This document shows positions 21,802 through 25,379 of a stretch of DNA of 25,379 nt, piece after piece. Origin of the DNA: Dehalococcoidales bacterium (GTDB taxonomy: Bacteria; Chloroflexota; Dehalococcoidia; E44-bin15); contig JAAXQM010000269.1 of assembly GCA_012974295.1 (NCBI GenBank), positions 1 to 25,379 on the forward strand, given 5' to 3'. The position numbers were made by a program, and so were the translations under genes. Every line of letters starts with the position of its first letter. Position 1 is the first letter of the stretch. The notes under the pieces were generated by a model. That model saw nothing but the letters and a program-made list of their open reading frames with translations. It was not told the DNA's origin and made no database searches.

Positions 21802-22629
21802 ATGCATTATCAAGCAGGGGAAGCGAGATTAAGACGACGAAGTGCTAAAGAGGCTATTGCTTTAGCAATGCAAGGTCGTTGGGAGGAGGCAGTCATCACT
21901 AATAGGAGCATAATTGAGGTCTTCCCCAATGATATTGATGCTCTTAATCGGCTGGGTAAAGCGTTGACGGAGCTTGGTCAGTATGGTCAGGCGGGGGAGA
22001 CGTACGGCAGGGCCATGGAAATCGATCCCAAGAATGGCATCGCCAGTAGAAATCTTCAGCGGCTCTCGCTACTTAATGGGGCGCCGGCAATGCCGGCACA
22101 GCGACGTCATAGGGTTATCCCACAACTTTTTATCGAGGAGACTGGCAAAGCGGGAGTTGTCAGTCTTGAGCAACCGGCGCCGCCGGAAGTGCTCGCTGAG
22201 ATGGCTGCTGGTGACCCGGTATACTTAAGATTCAAGGGGCAAGGGCTCATTATTGAGAGCAAGCACGGTGAGTATCTGGGACGGGTTCATCCGAGGATTG
22301 GGGTGCGTCTTGCTAAACTAATGGATGGGGGTAACCTTTACACCGCAGCGATCGCAAGTTTGGTAGATAGCGAAGTAAAAGTAATCATTACAGAGGCATT
22401 CCAGCACCCTAACCAGGCGGGACGCCCATCCTTTCCTGCTAAAGGATATGACGGTTTCCGCTCTTATGTCAAAGGCAGCATCCTGAAATACGACCTTGGG
22501 GAAGAAGAGGTGTCTCTGGATGATAACGGTGATCCAGATGAATCGGAAGAGGATACAGAGCGACTACCTGAGGGTATGTCACTGATAGTCGAGAATAATG
22601 GCGTAAGTACTCTCGAAGAAGAATCATAA
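21802..22629 (+). CDS. TPR protein with HIRAN-like C-terminal region
   Basis: Protein of unknown function, 275 residues and probably cytoplasmic. Residues about 13-85 form at least two tetratricopeptide repeats (AIALAMQGRWEEAVITNRSIIEVFPNDIDALNRLG; ALTELGQYGQAGETYGRAMEIDPKN), a protein-binding scaffold. After a linker, residues about 135-205 (GDPVYLRFKGQGLIIESKHGEYLGRVHPRIGVRLAKLMDGG...) resemble the strand pattern of HIRAN domains, which bind nucleic acid in some helicases. This resemblance is by eye only. A basic segment follows (GRPSFPAKGYDGFRSYVKG) and then a highly acidic tail. ATG 21802 is the only good start. It has its own promoter and lies ahead of gyrA, from which repeat copy C separates it. 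Confidence 0.75.
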   Translation: MHYQAGEARLRRRSAKEAIALAMQGRWEEAVITNRSIIEVFPNDIDALNRLGKALTELGQYGQAGETYGRAMEIDPKNGIASRNLQRLSLLNGAPAMPAQRRHRVIPQLFIEETGKAGVVSLEQPAPPEVLAEMAAGDPVYLRFKGQGLIIESKHGEYLGRVHPRIGVRLAKLMDGGNLYTAAIASLVDSEVKVIITEAFQHPNQAGRPSFPAKGYDGFRSYVKGSILKYDLGEEEVSLDDNGDPDESEEDTERLPEGMSLIVENNGVSTLEEES

Positions 22630-22738
22630 GGCAGCATCGCACTGTATTAATTCACACTCCCTTCTTCTTTCTCTGCATAAATTACACCTTCATCTCTCGG
22701 GCAAAACAACCTCCCGCTACTGTATTGCTTTATATATG

Positions 22739-22861
22739 GAGAATGCTGAAATAGTCTCTATCAACCCCCTATATCCCCCAGTCTTGGGGGATTCTTGAAG
22801 CTGGGGGACACCCCCAGACCCCCGGCAAGAAGTATCCTGCGCCTCTTTTTCAGCAGTCTCA
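22739..22861 (+). repeat. Intergenic inverted-repeat element, copy C (long form, 123 bp)
   Basis: Closest in form to copy B. The terminal inverted repeat is GAGAATGCTGAAATAG at the left, and GAGACTGCTGAAAAAG read inward from the right, the best preserved of the three. Hairpins: CCCCC-agtctt-GGGGG, CTGGGGG-aca-CCCCCAG (perfect), and GCAAGA-agta-TCCTGC with one mismatch. It lies 36 bp upstream of the gyrA -35. No ORF inside. Confidence 0.87.
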
Positions 22862-22896
22862 TATTGTAGAGCGATAGATTTCTCTTTTTTATCCCT

Positions 22897-22925
22897 TTGA
22901 CGGACCCAGTGAAGCATGATATGCT
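22897..22925 (+). promoter_or_regulatory. gyrA promoter
   Basis: TTGACG (22897-22902), 17 bp, TATGCT (22920-22925), starting near 22932 and giving a leader of about 33 nt with a GGGGTG ribosome site before ATG 22965. Confidence 0.6.
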
Positions 22926-22964
22926 TTTGGAAGGATTTCTAGATATTAAGGTATGGGGTGATTG

Positions 22965-25376
22965 ATGGATATCGGAGCAGTCAAGCCAATAGACATCGAA
23001 GAGGAGATGAAGAGCTCCTATCTGGACTATGCCATGAGCGTTATAGTCTCCCGCGCCCTTCCCGATGTACGCGATGGATTGAAGCCGGTTCAACGACGGA
23101 TTCTTTACGCTACTGGAGAATTGGGGCTCACGCATTCCAATGCCCATAGAAAGAGTGCTCGCATCGTTGGTGATGTAATGGGTAAGTACCACCCTCATGG
23201 CGACTCCCCGATTTATGAAGCTATGGTGCGCATGGCTCAGGATTTCTCTCTGAGATATATGCTCATCGATGGGCAGGGGAATTTTGGCAGTGTGGATAAC
23301 GATCCACCAGCAGCTATGCGCTATACAGAGGCTCGCCTTTCATTAATCGCTCAGGAGATGCTTCTTGATATCGATAAAGAAACGGTTGACCTAGTACCCA
23401 ATTTTGATGCAACCCTCAATGAGCCCACTGTTCTTCCCTCAAGGCTTCCTAACCTATTAATTAATGGTGCCTCAGGGATCGCGGTAGGCATGGCCACCAA
23501 TATCCCGCCACACAATTTGGGTGAGATAGCAGACGCTATTTGCTATCTCATCGAAAACCCTGAGGCCACGGTAGACGAACTTACCGATTTCGTTCGTGGC
23601 CCAGATTTCCCAACTGCGGGCATTATTTACGGGCGCGAGGGGATCGACAATGCTTATGCCACAGGTAAGGGAAAGGTATTGATCCGCTCCAGATATAGCA
23701 TTGAGGAACTCCCTAAAGGACGCCATCAGATAGTGGTTACCGAGCTGCCCTACCAGGTAAACAAGGCAGGGCTGGTGGCGAGAATAGCCGAGCTGGTTAA
23801 AACAAAGAGGATCGAAGGGATCACCGAGCTACGCGATGAATCTGACCGGCAGGGGATACGCGTCGTTATCGAGCTTAGGAGGGATGCTCAACCGGAGCAG
23901 GTACTAAATAATCTCTTCAAGCATACAGCAATGCAGTCAGCCTTTTTCATCAACATGCTGGCCCTGATCGATAGGCAGCCCAGAGTGATCAGCCTGAAAA
24001 CAGCGCTTCAGCAGTATATCGCTTTTCGTCAGGACGTGATCGTACGCCGATCCCGTTTTGATCTGCGCCATGCAAAAGAGCGGGCCCATATCCTTGAGGG
24101 ATTGAAGGTCGCCCTCGACCACATAGATGAGGTTATTGATGTTATTCGGCGCTCCCCGAGCGCTGATGCGGCACGGAAAAATCTGATGACATCATTTAGT
24201 CTAACCCAGGTTCAGGCTCAGGCCATCCTGGATATGCAGCTTCGCCGGCTTGCTGCCCTCGAGCGAGAAAAGCTCATAGAAGAATATACCGAGGTATTGA
24301 AGACCATCGCTTACCTGGAAGACTTACTGGCTAACCCGAGGAAGATCCTTTTTCTGGTTAAGGAAGATATAGAGGAGATAAAGGAAAAGTATGGTGATCC
24401 TCGGAGGACGGAGATCGTTGAGGAGGAGCCAGACGAGTTTAGCGAAGAGGACTTGATCCATCATCAGAAGATGATAATCGTCCTTACTAACCGCGGATAT
24501 ATAAAGCGAATGCCTATAGAAAGCTACCGGGTGCAGCAGCGGGGTGGGAGAGGGGTAATGGGTATTGCTACCCGCGAGGCAGAGAGCGTTCGCCTCCTAC
24601 TGTCAGCCGATACCCTTGATACCCTCCTCTTCTTCACTGATCGAGGGAGGGTGTATTCCCTTAAATGCTACCGAGTACCTCAGGAGACATCTCGAACATC
24701 CAAGGGGATACCACTTGTAAAATTAATCTCTATAGAGGAGAAAGAGCGGGTAACCGAGATTCTGGCAGTAACAGAATTTGTTCCTGGGGACTCTATGATT
24801 ATGGCAACAAGCCGCGGCGTGATAAAGAGAAGTGCTGCGGAGAGTTTCGCAGCGGTACGTTCCAATGGTCTCATAGCCATGAGGCTGGGAAAGGGCGATG
24901 AGCTGGTAGCAGCAAAGGTAGCTGGCAAGGACAGCGAGGTTATCATAGTAACAGAAGGCGCCCATGCGATTAGGTTTGCCCTCGGTGGACTCAGGCTTGC
25001 CTCTCGCACCAGTGGTGGCGTGCGCGCAATCCATATTTCTCCCGACGACCGATTAGTTGCAATGGACATTGTCTCTCCGGATGCTTTTATAATGGTTATC
25101 ACCAAGACTGGCTATGGCAAGTGCACCCTTCTTTCCCGATACCGTGTCCAGTCTCGTGGAGGCACCGGAGTGAAGACCCTCAGTTCAAAGGTGGGGAGCG
25201 TGGTCGCCGCGCGTGTTATCAACACCGATGATGAGGTGATGATACTCACCGCTCAGGGTGTTATACTTCGCATGCAGGGGGCTAATATTCCAACACAGGG
25301 CAGAATCAGGAGAGGGGCCAGCCTTATGAAGCCTGATGAAGGTGATGAAGTCATCTCCATCGCAGTGCTAAGCTAA
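22965..25376 (+). CDS. gyrA: DNA gyrase subunit A
   Basis: Subunit that cuts and rejoins DNA in gyrase, which introduces negative supercoils. 803 residues, complete, ending in tandem stops TAA TGA at the window edge. The catalytic Tyr is Y120 in PPAAMRYTEARL (E. coli Y122). The quinolone-site region reads HPHGDSPIYEAMVRMAQ, so E. coli positions 83, 84 and 87 are Ser, Pro and Glu. The C-terminal beta-pinwheel contains the GyrA box QQRGGRG near residue 523 (usual QRRGGRG), which separates gyrase from topoisomerase IV ParC. A related VQSRGGTG occurs in a later blade. The start is ATG 22965 with GGGGTG upstream; the adjacent TTG 22962 is less likely. gyrB is not in the window. Confidence 0.98.
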   Translation: MDIGAVKPIDIEEEMKSSYLDYAMSVIVSRALPDVRDGLKPVQRRILYATGELGLTHSNAHRKSARIVGDVMGKYHPHGDSPIYEAMVRMAQDFSLRYMLIDGQGNFGSVDNDPPAAMRYTEARLSLIAQEMLLDIDKETVDLVPNFDATLNEPTVLPSRLPNLLINGASGIAVGMATNIPPHNLGEIADAICYLIENPEATVDELTDFVRGPDFPTAGIIYGREGIDNAYATGKGKVLIRSRYSIEELPKGRHQIVVTELPYQVNKAGLVARIAELVKTKRIEGITELRDESDRQGIRVVIELRRDAQPEQVLNNLFKHTAMQSAFFINMLALIDRQPRVISLKTALQQYIAFRQDVIVRRSRFDLRHAKERAHILEGLKVALDHIDEVIDVIRRSPSADAARKNLMTSFSLTQVQAQAILDMQLRRLAALEREKLIEEYTEVLKTIAYLEDLLANPRKILFLVKEDIEEIKEKYGDPRRTEIVEEEPDEFSEEDLIHHQKMIIVLTNRGYIKRMPIESYRVQQRGGRGVMGIATREAESVRLLLSADTLDTLLFFTDRGRVYSLKCYRVPQETSRTSKGIPLVKLISIEEKERVTEILAVTEFVPGDSMIMATSRGVIKRSAAESFAAVRSNGLIAMRLGKGDELVAAKVAGKDSEVIIVTEGAHAIRFALGGLRLASRTSGGVRAIHISPDDRLVAMDIVSPDAFIMVITKTGYGKCTLLSRYRVQSRGGTGVKTLSSKVGSVVAARVINTDDEVMILTAQGVILRMQGANIPTQGRIRRGASLMKPDEGDEVISIAVLS

Positions 25377-25379
25377 TGA

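Larger units (their letters stand above)
22630..22964. other. Intergenic region before gyrA (335 bp)
   Basis: Gap without a supported gene. It holds repeat copy C (22739-22861) and the gyrA promoter (22897-22925). The first 109 bp after the TPR stop are pyrimidine-rich, and I see no hairpin terminator there. Confidence 0.7.

Noticed and set aside
24680..25105. 141-codon open frame on the minus strand
   Set aside because: Antisense to the GyrA C-terminal pinwheel, low complexity, no recognisable features.

Overview
This window reads as a stretch of core chromosome from a bacterium of roughly even base composition. I infer an uncultured Chloroflexota, probably Dehalococcoidia-like. The basis is protein style (a B-box zinc finger fused to membrane helices, an archaeal-type ApgM next to aspartate kinase, small ArsA-like ATPases) and the mixture of leadered and apparently leaderless genes. 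That placement rests on recalled family patterns and not on a database search. No phage, CRISPR array, transposase gene or rRNA was found. Genes are tightly packed, and most intergenic gaps contain readable sigma-70-type promoters (TTGACN, 17-18 bp, TANNNT).

Layout. (1) 1-1912, minus strand: a GAF-domain sensor histidine kinase whose 3' end overlaps its NarL-type response regulator, which is cut by the left edge. (2) 1913-2268: a repeat copy and tRNA-Glu(CTC). (3) 2269-9256, minus strand: recA, a terminator, recX, then rny (RNase Y), ymdB, a PHP phosphoesterase, an alpha/beta hydrolase, plsY and a zinc-finger membrane protein. This links DNA repair, RNA decay and phospholipid synthesis. (4) 9257-10330: the recA promoter, a second repeat copy, nadE, and two overlapping divergent promoters. 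(5) 10331-12720, plus strand: an ABC-2 exporter pair whose ATPase carries its own N-terminal membrane helix. (6) 12893-17547, plus strand: mnmG, an ArsA/Get3-like ATPase, a YtcJ-type amidohydrolase and an FmdB-type zinc ribbon. (7) 17409-18218, minus strand: a DUF1461-type membrane protein overlapping fmdB tail-to-tail. (8) 18287-21718: mazG, tRNA-Pro(CGG) on the minus strand, then an ApgM-like enzyme and aspartate kinase in one unit. (9) 21802-25376: a TPR protein with a HIRAN-like C-terminal region, a third repeat copy, and gyrA complete to the right edge.

The observations most worth a second look are these. A three-copy intergenic element of 106-125 bp has terminal inverted repeats and stacked G5/C5 hairpins, and two copies lie close to strong promoters. 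Two divergent promoter pairs are compressed so far that one shares its -10 and the other its -35. Several genes have a -10 box only 6-9 nt from the start codon, which implies leaderless or nearly leaderless mRNA. Two genes of the recA-side cluster (PHP phosphoesterase and zinc-finger protein) have no ATG, GTG or TTG where their conserved N-terminal domains begin. I found no convincing wholly new multi-gene system. The novelty lies in the repeat family, the promoter architecture, and a few unusual protein fusions and motif variants.
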